From the NCBI GenBank assembly GCA_016932035.1, contig JAFGDR010000031.1, positions 1-64,000 of the forward strand: a stretch of DNA of 64,000 nt, read 5' to 3'. This document shows positions 1 through 8,643 of the stretch, piece by piece. Source of the stretch: Candidatus Cloacimonadota bacterium. GTDB taxonomy: Bacteria > Cloacimonadota > Cloacimonadia > JGIOTU-2. The notes below the pieces were generated by a model. It saw nothing but the letters and a program-made list of their open reading frames with translations, was not told where the DNA came from and ran no database searches. The translations under genes and the position numbers were made by a program. Within the stretch, counting starts at the first letter, position 1; every line of letters begins with the position of its first letter.

Positions 1-495
1 ATTGGCGATCTCGATTCAGTTTCAGACGATGCTCTGAACATTCTGGCCGAGCAAATAGAGATCCTAGAATTTCCACCAGAAAAAGAAAAGACAGACAGTG
101 AGATAGCCCTTGATTATTGTGTAGAGAAAGGGTTTGACACTGTTACCATGGTAAACGCAGTGAATGGACGGCTGGATCATTCCCTTGCAAATATTTTTTT
201 AGCAGAAAGCTTTTTACAAAAAGGGCTTTCGCTTTATTTTATCAACAGGAAGAACGAGATTTTTGTTCTTCACGACCAGGATGAGATAAATTTTCAAGAA
301 CAGATCGGTGCGGAGATATCCTTGATTCCGCTATCTCAACAGGTTTTTGTCAAATCAACTGCCGGCTTAAAATATCAGTTGAAAGACGAAATTCTTTATC
401 GAGACCGATCGCGCGGAGTTAGTAATGTTGCATCAGATAATAAAATTACCATAAGAATCTCATCCGGGATCTTATTAATTATACGAGGACGATAA
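1..495 (+). CDS. thiN: thiamine diphosphokinase, C-terminal part (5' truncated by window)
   Basis: The frame is open from base 1, so the gene begins upstream of the window; only its last 164 codons are here. Visible motifs fit thiamine pyrophosphokinase, which transfers pyrophosphate from ATP to thiamine to make ThDP: GDLDS at the very start, a TDSEIALDY stretch about 40 residues in, and NGRLDHSLAN, which corresponds to the family GGRxDH motif. The first Gly of that motif is Asn here. The C-terminal half looks like the small beta-sandwich that closes the thiamine site. The stop codon abuts the ATG of xseB with no spacer, so the two are probably co-transcribed. The family assignment is fairly secure; the missing N-terminus cannot be assessed. 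Confidence 0.8.
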   Translation: MGDLDSVSDDALNILAEQIEILEFPPEKEKTDSEIALDYCVEKGFDTVTMVNAVNGRLDHSLANIFLAESFLQKGLSLYFINRKNEIFVLHDQDEINFQEQIGAEISLIPLSQQVFVKSTAGLKYQLKDEILYRDRSRGVSNVASDNKITIRISSGILLIIRGR

Positions 496-708
496 ATGAC
501 AGAAGTTAAGTTTGAAAAAGCGCTTGAGCGGCTTCAGACAATTGTAGAGAAGCTCGAAGAAGGCAATATAGATATCGAAAGGTCCCTTGAGTATTATGAA
601 GAGGGTATCAATCTCATCAAACAATGCTCCTCAAAGCTGAAAAAGATCGAGAATAAGATCGCTATGCTCAACGACGTTGAAGAAGATGAGAACCAGACCG
701 ACCAATAA
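496..708 (+). CDS. xseB: exodeoxyribonuclease VII small subunit
   Basis: A 70-residue acidic, helical protein with the XseB signature: KFEKALERLQTIVEKLEEG near the N-terminus, then SLEYYEEGINLIKQC. XseB subunits coat the XseA catalytic subunit in the exonuclease VII complex, which degrades single-stranded DNA from either end. The length is typical (70-80 aa). The ATG follows the thiN stop directly (TAAATG), suggesting translational coupling. The usual partner xseA is not in the window downstream and may lie upstream. In many bacteria xseB precedes the polyprenyl synthase gene ispA, as it does here, which supports the call. Confidence 0.9.
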   Translation: MTEVKFEKALERLQTIVEKLEEGNIDIERSLEYYEEGINLIKQCSSKLKKIENKIAMLNDVEEDENQTDQ

Positions 709-733
709 AGTGTTGGTCTAAAGGAGCACCCAC

Positions 734-1624
734 ATGACAAAAATGATGCGATTGAAAAAAGACGTGAAAGAAAAGCGAGAGCTTGTTAACATTGTTATCG
801 ATCGGTTTTTACCTCGAAAAGATGAATATCCTAAGATCATACATAAAGCGATGAGATACACCCTTTTTGCAGGCGGAAAGCGTATCAGACCGTATCTGAC
901 AATTACAACATACCAGCTCTTCGGGCACATGGATAAGAAGATTCTGCCTGTTGCAGCAGCGATCGAACTCATTCATACGTATTCTTTGATACACGACGAC
1001 CTGCCGGACATCGACGACGACGATCTTCGAAGAGGGAAGTCCTCAAATCATGTTGAGTTTGGAGAAGACATTGCGCTTCTTGCAGGTGACGCACTTATTG
1101 TGGAGGCATTCCGACTGATGCTCGAACTTGATGTAAAGCCGAAGTTCAAAGCCCAGATCATTTCCGAGTTTGCCGAGATAACAGGCAGCAGAGGGTTGAT
1201 CGCAGGACAGGTTGTGGATATTATAAGCGAAGGCAAAAAAGTAAATACAGAAACACTCGACTATATACATGTGAATAAAACCGCCAAGTTGATCTGCATG
1301 GCAATTCGATTTGGGGCTATCATGGCTGAAGCAAGCGAGGATGATATCATACGCATAACTGAGTTTGGTGAAACACTAGGGCTTCTTTTCCAAATTGTGG
1401 ATGATATTCTCGATGTCGAAGGTACAACTAAAAAACTCGGGAAGAAATCCGGCAAAGACGTAAAGGTTGGCAAAGCTACCTATCCTCAGGTTTATGGTCT
1501 TGCAAAGGCAAAAGAGAAGCGCGATGAGCTCATGCTGAAAGCACAGAACATCATAACCTATTATGGTCCCAAAGCAGAATTCCTCAAAAAGATCTGTGTG
1601 TATATTGCAACCCGGGAATTTTGA
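734..1624 (+). CDS. ispA: polyprenyl (farnesyl/geranylgeranyl) diphosphate synthase
   Basis: A 296-residue trans-isoprenyl diphosphate synthase that condenses IPP with allylic diphosphates. Both aspartate-rich Mg-binding motifs are visible: the first [14 protein letters not shown] at residues 88-101 and the second DDILD at 223-227. GGKRIRP (47-53) is the substrate-binding motif. The four-residue spacing inside the first motif (DDxxxxD) is the bacterial short-chain type, so FPP or GGPP is the likely product; chain length cannot be fixed from sequence alone. An AAGGAG Shine-Dalgarno at 721-726 supports the start. The stop overlaps the dut ATG. With dxs at 52.7 kb it belongs to isoprenoid synthesis. 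Confidence 0.88.
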   Translation: MTKMMRLKKDVKEKRELVNIVIDRFLPRKDEYPKIIHKAMRYTLFAGGKRIRPYLTITTYQLFGHMDKKILPVAAAIELIHTYSLIHDDLPDIDDDDLRRGKSSNHVEFGEDIALLAGDALIVEAFRLMLELDVKPKFKAQIISEFAEITGSRGLIAGQVVDIISEGKKVNTETLDYIHVNKTAKLICMAIRFGAIMAEASEDDIIRITEFGETLGLLFQIVDDILDVEGTTKKLGKKSGKDVKVGKATYPQVYGLAKAKEKRDELMLKAQNIITYYGPKAEFLKKICVYIATREF

Positions 1625-2055
1625 TGATAACGGTAAAATTTCGAAAACTTACCAATACAGCACAAACACCTCAAAAAATGACCGAACATTCTTCCGGTTA
1701 TGATCTGTATGCTGATATTGATGAATACATACTTAAAAAGGGAGAAGTTGGGTTAATTCCAACGGGAATATCTGTCGAGATCCCAACTGGTTATGAGGGG
1801 CAGGTTAGACCTCGCAGCGGTCTTTCAGCCAAACACGGGATCGGCGTACTGAACTCACCAGGCACGATCGATGCAGATTACAGGGGAGAAGTAAAAGTAA
1901 TACTTTTTAATTTTGGAAATGAACCCTTTCGAATCACGAGAGAAATGAGGATCGCACAAATGGTATTTGCAAAGTTTGAACACGCTGAACTCGAAGAGAG
2001 TTCTTCTCTTGAGGAAACAGAACGAAACGATGGTGGGTTTGGTCATACGGGATAG
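1624..2055 (+). CDS. dut: dUTP diphosphatase
   Basis: A 143-residue homotrimeric-type dUTPase that hydrolyses dUTP to dUMP and PPi, keeping uracil out of DNA and supplying dTMP synthesis. The five family motifs appear in order: [32 protein letters not shown] (with the catalytic Asp), RIAQMVF, and a C-terminal NDGGFGHTG that closes over the active site. The ATG at 1624 overlaps the ispA stop (TGATG); an in-frame TTG at 1621 would add one residue but is less likely. The final motif reads RNDGGFG rather than the usual RGxGGFG, a mild deviation. Confidence 0.93.
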   Translation: MITVKFRKLTNTAQTPQKMTEHSSGYDLYADIDEYILKKGEVGLIPTGISVEIPTGYEGQVRPRSGLSAKHGIGVLNSPGTIDADYRGEVKVILFNFGNEPFRITREMRIAQMVFAKFEHAELEESSSLEETERNDGGFGHTG

Positions 2056-2061
2056 TCGATC

Positions 2062-2766
2062 ATGCGTGAAACGACCCAGGATGACCTGCAATATAAAAAT
2101 TTACATTTACTGCAAAATAAAAGAGGTTACAGAAGCACAGAAGACTCGTTGATCTTGCTGTACACGATCATCAAACGGCTTGGATTCGATTTTCGTGGAA
2201 ATGCTTTCGAATTCGGTACTGGCTCTGGCATCATATCATTGCTTCTGGCAGCAAAACTAAAAAATATTACGATTACAGCCATCGAGATCCAGGACTCGCT
2301 GTTTCATCTTGCTAAAGAGAATATTATCCATGCCGGACTTGAAAATAGAGTTGTACTTATAAAAGCAGACGGGCGGAAGATCAAAGACTTTTTTAATCCC
2401 GGAAAATTTGATTGTGTCTTTTCAAATCCCCCCTTCTTTCCGAAGGGTTCTGGCAAGCCAAGTCCTGTTAAAGAGAAACACCACGCGCGGTACGAAATTC
2501 TCTGCACAATGGATGATGTATTGAATTCATTTGAATATCTCCTGAAACCTCAAGGATTTGGATTTATTGTGTATCCCATCCAGCGCATAAACGAATGTGT
2601 TGAGAAAACAGAACGGTTATCACATCTCGATATTACAAAAATCAGCTTTTTTCAGGACTTGAAAAATCCTATCGGGACATGGAAATCTTCACAAAGGAAA
2701 ACGGATTTATCTAAATTTGCTCAAAGTAGCTCATTATTTGTTATGGAGATGATAAAACGCACATGA
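2062..2766 (+). CDS. TrmN6-type tRNA1(Val) adenine-N6 methyltransferase
   Basis: A 234-residue class I SAM-dependent methyltransferase. The SAM-binding glycine loop EFGTGSGIIS lies near residue 50 and the N6-adenine catalytic motif SNPPFF near residue 130. The N-terminal YRSTEDSLILLY and the run after NPPF (PKGSGKPSP) match the YfiC/TrmN6 family, which methylates A37 of tRNA-Val in Escherichia coli. The NPPF motif says N-methylation of an amino group; the exact RNA target is inferred from family resemblance. Its stop overlaps the next start by ATGA (2763-2766), so it belongs to the same operon. Confidence 0.75.
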   Translation: MRETTQDDLQYKNLHLLQNKRGYRSTEDSLILLYTIIKRLGFDFRGNAFEFGTGSGIISLLLAAKLKNITITAIEIQDSLFHLAKENIIHAGLENRVVLIKADGRKIKDFFNPGKFDCVFSNPPFFPKGSGKPSPVKEKHHARYEILCTMDDVLNSFEYLLKPQGFGFIVYPIQRINECVEKTERLSHLDITKISFFQDLKNPIGTWKSSQRKTDLSKFAQSSSLFVMEMIKRT

Positions 2767-3638
2767 AAGGTTTCTTTTCGCTGTTCAGAAAACTGTATTC
2801 GGACCTGATAGGACACCTGATCATTATCTGGTTCCTGATCCTGCTCACCGCACTCGTTCTGCTTGCAATGTTTTATGCCGAACAATTTCTTGAAAAAGTG
2901 CTTCACGAGGAGATCGCAAAAACACCGGTTATTGTATATATCAATCCCCAAGCTCAAACCGAAGATGTTATGATGACCATCCTGACCTATCCGGTGATCG
3001 AGAACCATAAACTCATAACAAGCACAGAAACAATAGCGGAATTACAGCAAAGCTACGGATTGACAACTCTTCCGCAGTGGGTCGATCCGGACAAGATACC
3101 CGATTTTGTACAGGCAAATCTCAACCCGCCTGAATTTTCATCAAAAATTTTTACTGTGATGGTAGATTCCCTCACGTCAGATGAACGCATCCAGCAGATC
3201 GATTATAATGAGATCGAGGTTGCACGACTTGGCACGATACATTCACTTTTCACGCGCTTCAAATGGAGTCCCCAAATACTGGTACTGATCCTTTTCAGCT
3301 TTGTTCTTTTCCTTGTAAGACGCCTTATGAGAAGCAGACAGAAAGAGAAGTGGAAACTCTGGAAGAGTCTGAACATCAAACCGATTTTCAAAGTACCACA
3401 TCTAATATTGGAGTGTTTGATCACAATTGTCGTTGTAGCAGGAATGTTTGAAGTGCTTATCCTCCTCTTTGGCGATGACCTGCTCCTGCTCTTTAACACG
3501 AATATATTGGAGTTCAATGATGGCTGGCGCTCTGTTTGTGTCCTTCTTGGTCTATACGTATTGATCTCGATGATCAACCTGTTGTTCAAAGACAAGGAAA
3601 AAACAAAAGTGGTATTCAAGAAAAGTGGAAAAGCTTAA
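2763..3638 (+). CDS. FtsX-like integral membrane protein
   Basis: A 291-residue protein with an N-terminal membrane helix (about residues 18-40), an extracytoplasmic domain of about 130 residues, and three further helices near 170-190, 220-240 and 255-275. This one-plus-three topology and length match FtsX, the membrane half of the FtsEX complex that controls peptidoglycan hydrolases at the septum. The extracytoplasmic start (VIVYINPQAQTEDV) resembles the FtsX periplasmic loop. No ftsE ATPase gene is adjacent, which is unusual, so the call rests on topology. It overlaps trmN6 by 4 nt and pgsA by 14 nt. Another FtsX/MacB-fold permease is possible. Confidence 0.5.
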   Translation: MKGFFSLFRKLYSDLIGHLIIIWFLILLTALVLLAMFYAEQFLEKVLHEEIAKTPVIVYINPQAQTEDVMMTILTYPVIENHKLITSTETIAELQQSYGLTTLPQWVDPDKIPDFVQANLNPPEFSSKIFTVMVDSLTSDERIQQIDYNEIEVARLGTIHSLFTRFKWSPQILVLILFSFVLFLVRRLMRSRQKEKWKLWKSLNIKPIFKVPHLILECLITIVVVAGMFEVLILLFGDDLLLLFNTNILEFNDGWRSVCVLLGLYVLISMINLLFKDKEKTKVVFKKSGKA

Positions 3639-4176
3639 ACGTCAGATACCGAATGCACTTACGGTCATCAGGATCATTCTGATACCGGTGTTCATTTATC
3701 TGTCGTTGAAGGAATTGTATATTGCTTCTCTCGTTGTCTTTGTTGTGGCGGCGCTAACAGATACATTTGACGGTATTATTGCACGCAAGTATGGGTATGT
3801 ATCGAACTTCGGGAAGATCGTCGATCCGCTGGCAGACAAGCTTGTTGTTGCTTCTGCTCTGATCATCTTTTCTCTCTGGGGAGTATTATTCTGGTGGCTC
3901 ACAGCCATTATTCTGTTACGTGAGATCTTCATGACGATCTATCGAGAAGTGCTGAAAAAGAAAGGGATTTTCCTTGCGGCGAACAGCTACGGCAAGGCAA
4001 AGACAACCACCCAGATGACCACGATTATCATAACCCTTGCATATAAAGCAGTACTACCATCATTTGGAATAATTGACACATTCCTTCTTATTATGTATTT
4101 TTTGATTGCTGGTTTATCGTGGGTTTCAGCAATAATTTATATAAATCAGGTTCGGAAGGAGCGGCATGAGACGTAG
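3625..4176 (+). CDS. pgsA: CDP-diacylglycerol--glycerol-3-phosphate 3-phosphatidyltransferase
   Basis: A 183-residue CDP-alcohol phosphatidyltransferase that makes phosphatidylglycerophosphate, the committed step to PG and cardiolipin. The family signature DGxxARxxxxxxxxGxxxDxxxD is intact from D49 (DGIIARKYGYVSNFG) to D71 (KIVDPLADK), giving the metal- and CDP-binding aspartates. Around six hydrophobic helices are visible. IPNALTVIRI near the N-terminus is typical of PgsA. Translation starts at GTG 3625, inside the end of the ftsX-like gene (14-nt overlap); this start gives the family's normal N-terminus. The end overlaps the next gene by 11 nt. Confidence 0.9.
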   Translation: MEKLKRQIPNALTVIRIILIPVFIYLSLKELYIASLVVFVVAALTDTFDGIIARKYGYVSNFGKIVDPLADKLVVASALIIFSLWGVLFWWLTAIILLREIFMTIYREVLKKKGIFLAANSYGKAKTTTQMTTIIITLAYKAVLPSFGIIDTFLLIMYFLIAGLSWVSAIIYINQVRKERHET

Positions 4177-5224
4177 TTTGATACCTGTTGTTGCTTTGAG
4201 TCTTATAGTATTTTTCACCGGTTGTGATAACGGACCATCAGCACGAAAGAGCAGCACAGACCACAAGAAACCGCTATCCTGGGGACAGTCTCACAGAATC
4301 TTTACCTATGCAGACCAAAAAGCATGGGATTATGGACAGCTCGAACTAAAAAAATCCCTCGAACGAACTTTTTTTACAACAACCAATGAAAGGCTTTTTA
4401 CCATTGAAAAACACGATATCAAAAACATTCACACCTACTATAAATTTGCCAACCTGCTCTTTTTCTGCAATGTGAATTCGAATAAACCTGTATCCAAATA
4501 TGTAAAAGAGGTCATCCCAGAACAAGCTGCTATGATAGGAGACTCACTACCTGCAACGGTGATCGCCGCGAAAGACCTTTGGGCACGAGACCAGCGCGTG
4601 ATTTTCCTCCTGGGAAAAGATCTCGAAACACTCCTTCTCTATACCTTCGAGAATTTAAATTTGATATTCGACATATATGAAGAAGCTGAGTTCGAGCGAA
4701 TAGAAGAAGTTGTATATAGGCCCGGATTGAATGAAACGGAAATAGCATACGAGAAGGGGCACTATCTGTGGTTTTTGGAACTTCCCTCTCAGTATAATGT
4801 TTATCGAAGGGACGATGAACATCACTTTGTATCGTACCTTTGTAGAGTAAAGAAGTACCCCGACAGATTCCTTGGGGTGTATTGGGAACCCATGCAGGAA
4901 AACCGCGTTTCTAAAGAATGGCTCTTTGAAAAACGCCTTGAGATCGGGGAAAAATATTATAATGGTGACACAATAACAAAAGAAGATGTCAGGCAGGAGA
5001 ATACGGAATTCCTCGGGCATCCTGCATATAAACTATCCGGCAGATGGCAGAACACGAAAAGCTACACCGGCGGTGCATTTGCATGCTGGGGCTTCTATGA
5101 CGAACAGCAGAAGATGGCATACATGATCGATAATTCAGTATTTTTCCCGGAAGGTGATAAACTTCGGGCATTGATCGGACTGGAAATTATCAGCAATACA
5201 TTTAACATCATAGAAAACAAATAA
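4166..5224 (+). CDS. lipoprotein, DUF4837-like
   Basis: A 352-residue protein with a lipoprotein signal peptide: MRRSLIPVV followed by a hydrophobic core and the lipobox FTGC (Cys20). The mature part resembles DUF4837 lipoproteins of Bacteroidota: a W-x-x-G-x-L segment early on, several short amphipathic repeats, and a C-terminal section with GHPAYKLSGRW, TGGAFACWGFYD and a helix starting PEGDKLRALIG. No enzymatic motif is seen and function is unknown. It overlaps pgsA by 11 nt, so it is the last gene of the 5' operon before the surface-protein genes. The family label comes from recalled similarity and should be treated as provisional. Confidence 0.55.
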   Translation: MRRSLIPVVALSLIVFFTGCDNGPSARKSSTDHKKPLSWGQSHRIFTYADQKAWDYGQLELKKSLERTFFTTTNERLFTIEKHDIKNIHTYYKFANLLFFCNVNSNKPVSKYVKEVIPEQAAMIGDSLPATVIAAKDLWARDQRVIFLLGKDLETLLLYTFENLNLIFDIYEEAEFERIEEVVYRPGLNETEIAYEKGHYLWFLELPSQYNVYRRDDEHHFVSYLCRVKKYPDRFLGVYWEPMQENRVSKEWLFEKRLEIGEKYYNGDTITKEDVRQENTEFLGHPAYKLSGRWQNTKSYTGGAFACWGFYDEQQKMAYMIDNSVFFPEGDKLRALIGLEIISNTFNIIENK

Positions 5225-5241
5225 ACAGCCAGGAGGGCTCC

Positions 5242-7734
5242 ATGAGAAAACGAATTCTTGTAGCATTTGCAAGCATGATAGCACTGTGCATATTCCTACA
5301 AAAAGCTCACGCACAGGGTATTAAAATTAATGAACTTTTCTACGATCCAGCCGGAGGAGATACCGGGCATGAATGGATTGAACTTTATAACACAGGCACC
5401 CAACCTGTTCAATTAGAAGGTTGGCAGATTGAGAAAGCAGGAACAGCGTTCGAGGTGTGTTTTACCTTTCCCGAATACACGATCTATCCCCAACAATATC
5501 TTCTTGTGGGAGAATCACAGGTACCGGAAGCAGATCTTATTGGATCCCTTGCTTTTCAAAATGGAGGAACCGCAACAGACGGCGTTCGTATCCTGACCGC
5601 AGAAGGAGATACCATTGATACGATCTTGTATGATTCTCCAAATTCCAACAATCTTCCCGGAGACGCTCACCAGCCGGGGATCTATTTTACTGTCGATGTC
5701 TCTTCTGGACATTCGCTGATACGCTATCCGAACGGGCATGATACCGATAATTGCGAAGAAGATTTCTTCGAATGCGAATACCCCACACCGGGTGCACCAA
5801 ACGAGATTCCCCAGGATGTCATTATACAGAATGTATCGATTCAACCGGAACACCCTGACAGTACAGACCAGGTGTATCTGCACTTTTCTGCCTATAACAA
5901 CTCAGATATTCAAATACAGGCAGACAGTTGCTCATATAAAGTATTTTTATGTGGGGCACTTGTTACGCAAGGAGTTATTCAAGAAGAAATCCAGAGCCAT
6001 AACACGCACCAGATCGAACTGCTTCTAGGCACATTTGCAAATGGATTATATGATTATTATATTGAACTTATCCTATCGACAGACACAACCCCATCAAACA
6101 ATTCTTACGAATCGTCTTTTCTTGTCGGCAATTCTCCGATTATTATTAACGAGATCATGTACATGCCCGGCACACCGAACGTTGAGTGGATCGAACTGTT
6201 CAATAATTCTGCGGACACTTTCACTGTTATGGACTGGCATATGAAAGATGCCACTTCGAGCTGGTGCACGGTTATTTCACAGAAAAAGCTTCTTCCGTTT
6301 TCATATATCGTCTTAACCGAAGATACAACCGCCGTGAAAGTTTATTATGAATATGACATAACACTTGCGCAGACCAACGATTGGGCATCGCTGAACAACA
6401 CTTCTCCCGATGAAGTTTTCATCTCAGATAAATACTATACCCAGCTTGATTCCATGGGCTACGATCCCACTCAGTTTTCATGTTCCTACAATTATTCCCT
6501 GGAGCGCATCAATCCTTATGAAGAAATCCCAGATAATTGGGGTGTTTCCAAAGATAGTCTTGGTGCAACACCGGGACGGGTTAACAGCATCACGCCAAAG
6601 CAATATGACATTGCCGTAACTGCGCTTATGAAACAGAAAAACGGGGAAGATCTTACCTTAACGGGGAAATGCAAAAACATTGGTTTTAATCCCATGTATG
6701 ATATCGAATACATCTTCTTCGATGATCTGAACCGGAACGACCATTATGAAGAAGGAGAAGGAATGTGGACAGGATTATTTGAACTCCCATCTGGTGACAC
6801 GACGAGTTTTTCCTACACCTTTGAACCGGAAACAGGTTATTATCAATATGGATTTTATATCAAAGATTCGCAGGATATGGACCTTTCAAATAATCTTTTG
6901 CTGACAACCCATAACACGATCGGGTCACACCCACTTTGTATCAACGAGATCCAGGCAGCACCTACTGGAGACCAACCCGAATGGATAGAGCTACTTAACA
7001 TCTTCGATTTTCCACTCAATATTTCAGGATGGACAATTGCTGACGAGAACGATACTCTTATCATCGAATCATCTCAGAAAACGATTTCCCAAAACGAATA
7101 TCTCGTGATTCTCCCGAATTTAAATGACACACTTACCCTGAAGACACACTTTACATATTTAGATACATTGCCTAATTTTGTGTTCGCTTGGAATCTACCC
7201 TCGCTCAATAATGGCGATGATATACTCATGCTCTTTGATGCAAATGGTTGCATGATCGACAGCATACATTATTACAGTGACTGGAAAGAGATCGAAGACA
7301 ATTCACTCGAACGGATCAATCCGCATCTGCCAACTGAAAATACAGATAACTGGGATAGTTCCGTAAGTAGTTTCGGTGGAACGCCGGGCAAAAAGAACAG
7401 CTTATATGTCGAGCACATTATTCCTGATGTCGAACTCACCGTTACCCCTAATCCGTTATCGTACAGGGAAAAGAAATCTGTCCTCATCGAATATAACCTG
7501 CCGGAACCTATCTCACAGATCAATATCCGCATCTTTGATATGAAGGGCAGGATGCTGCGATGGCTTACAGACCAGCAATGGGTCGGCTCGCAGGGAACGG
7601 TTATCTGGGACTGCAAGAACGAGAACGGAGATGTCGTACCGATCGGCATATATATTGTACATATGGAAGGTGGTGGAAAGCAGGGTGGTAGGATGTACGA
7701 AAAGGCAACCACGATGGTCATAGGAGAAAAATGA
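5242..7734 (+). CDS. secreted lamin-tail-domain protein with C-terminal sorting tail
   Basis: An 830-residue secreted protein. The signal peptide ends near AHAQG (about residue 25). Three lamin-tail domains follow at roughly 28-140, 299-420 and 565-690, each opening with IxINExxYxP or INEIQAAP and EWIELxN. Intervening stretches (about 195-290 and 460-550) look like CARDB/Ig-like sheets. The C-terminus (about 733-830) starts VTPNPLSYREK and contains IRIFDMKGRML, a WDCKNENGD turn and GIYIVHMEGG, a FlgD-Ig/Por-type sorting tail. Lamin-tail domains in bacteria are usually surface-displayed. A strong AGGAGG at 5231 sets the start. Its stop overlaps the following lipoprotein ATG by ATGA. Confidence 0.82.
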   Translation: MRKRILVAFASMIALCIFLQKAHAQGIKINELFYDPAGGDTGHEWIELYNTGTQPVQLEGWQIEKAGTAFEVCFTFPEYTIYPQQYLLVGESQVPEADLIGSLAFQNGGTATDGVRILTAEGDTIDTILYDSPNSNNLPGDAHQPGIYFTVDVSSGHSLIRYPNGHDTDNCEEDFFECEYPTPGAPNEIPQDVIIQNVSIQPEHPDSTDQVYLHFSAYNNSDIQIQADSCSYKVFLCGALVTQGVIQEEIQSHNTHQIELLLGTFANGLYDYYIELILSTDTTPSNNSYESSFLVGNSPIIINEIMYMPGTPNVEWIELFNNSADTFTVMDWHMKDATSSWCTVISQKKLLPFSYIVLTEDTTAVKVYYEYDITLAQTNDWASLNNTSPDEVFISDKYYTQLDSMGYDPTQFSCSYNYSLERINPYEEIPDNWGVSKDSLGATPGRVNSITPKQYDIAVTALMKQKNGEDLTLTGKCKNIGFNPMYDIEYIFFDDLNRNDHYEEGEGMWTGLFELPSGDTTSFSYTFEPETGYYQYGFYIKDSQDMDLSNNLLLTTHNTIGSHPLCINEIQAAPTGDQPEWIELLNIFDFPLNISGWTIADENDTLIIESSQKTISQNEYLVILPNLNDTLTLKTHFTYLDTLPNFVFAWNLPSLNNGDDILMLFDANGCMIDSIHYYSDWKEIEDNSLERINPHLPTENTDNWDSSVSSFGGTPGKKNSLYVEHIIPDVELTVTPNPLSYREKKSVLIEYNLPEPISQINIRIFDMKGRMLRWLTDQQWVGSQGTVIWDCKNENGDVVPIGIYIVHMEGGGKQGGRMYEKATTMVIGEK

Positions 7735-8636
7735 AGAAAGTATGTTATTTGCTTCTGATAGTAATCATTTCTGGCTGTGCGACGATTACTCAAGGAACGA
7801 AGGAAGAGGTTATGTTTACCAGTAAACCCGACAGTACAGAAGTATGGGTTTCTGGAAAGAAAATAGGGTATACTCCAACTTCAGCAGAAATCAGTACGTT
7901 TGGAAGAAAGGAAGTCACATTAATATACCCAAACGGAACGAAAGCTAAATACGTACTTAAGAAAACAATCAGTCCTGCGGTATTATTGAACCTTCTTCTT
8001 GTTGCTCCAGAATTATGCCTTATTGGAATTGGAACCGACATTATTTCTGGAGGAGGATGGACGTTTGTTGATAAGAAAGTTAGCAAGAAATTAAAGAGTA
8101 CAATTAACAAAGCAGAAGGCAATGAAGTCACATTAGAAGTACAGACAGAACCATGGAGGATCAAACCAGAGCTATATTTATTACTATCCGGCGGCGGATG
8201 TTATGGGAAAGTTGGCGAAAGTGGAGACAGAAAAAATATTGTTACAGGGGATCTTTACTTTGAAACCATTTTATCCTTAAGAGATATTCTACATTTCGGA
8301 ATCGGGGGAAATTATGGACTCCTACAATATAAAAAAAACGATAATGTAACCTATTATACATTATATTTTCTTTTTAAGGGAGCTCCAAAAGTAGAAAATA
8401 TTAATAGGGGTTATGTTTTATTACATCTTGGGGGTGGAGATATTTTTGCGAATAACGAAGAACCATTTTCTTGCTCAAGACAGTATTTTTATATTGCCTT
8501 TGGAGTTGGGATGGATTTGGGAAAGAAAATATATGCAGAAATATTAATAAAAGGTATTTCACATAAGTGCCCTAAAATGCCTACCGAATCTATTGGTTTG
8601 AAGGTTGGATTCAGGCTTCCAAATATATTGCAATAA
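7731..8636 (+). CDS. PEGA-domain lipoprotein, paralogue 1
   Basis: A 301-residue lipoprotein: MKKVCYLLLIVIISGC with lipobox ISGC, then ATITQGTKEEV. Residues about 25-75 form a PEGA-like module (SKPDSTEVWVSGKKIGYTP), seen in many surface proteins. A hydrophobic patch (about 85-110, LLNLLLVAPELCLIG) follows, and the C-terminal 140 residues are rich in alternating beta strands and aromatic residues, like a small outer-membrane barrel. It overlaps the lamin-tail gene by 4 nt. The next gene is clearly related, with the same lipobox-CATI start, the PEGA segment, the hydrophobic patch and the beta-rich end. Function unknown. Confidence 0.7.
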   Translation: MKKVCYLLLIVIISGCATITQGTKEEVMFTSKPDSTEVWVSGKKIGYTPTSAEISTFGRKEVTLIYPNGTKAKYVLKKTISPAVLLNLLLVAPELCLIGIGTDIISGGGWTFVDKKVSKKLKSTINKAEGNEVTLEVQTEPWRIKPELYLLLSGGGCYGKVGESGDRKNIVTGDLYFETILSLRDILHFGIGGNYGLLQYKKNDNVTYYTLYFLFKGAPKVENINRGYVLLHLGGGDIFANNEEPFSCSRQYFYIAFGVGMDLGKKIYAEILIKGISHKCPKMPTESIGLKVGFRLPNILQ

Positions 8637-8643
8637 AGAGATT

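Noticed and set aside
1621-1623. TTG as dut start
   Set aside because: The adjacent ATG at 1624 overlaps the upstream stop in the usual way and is the stronger start.
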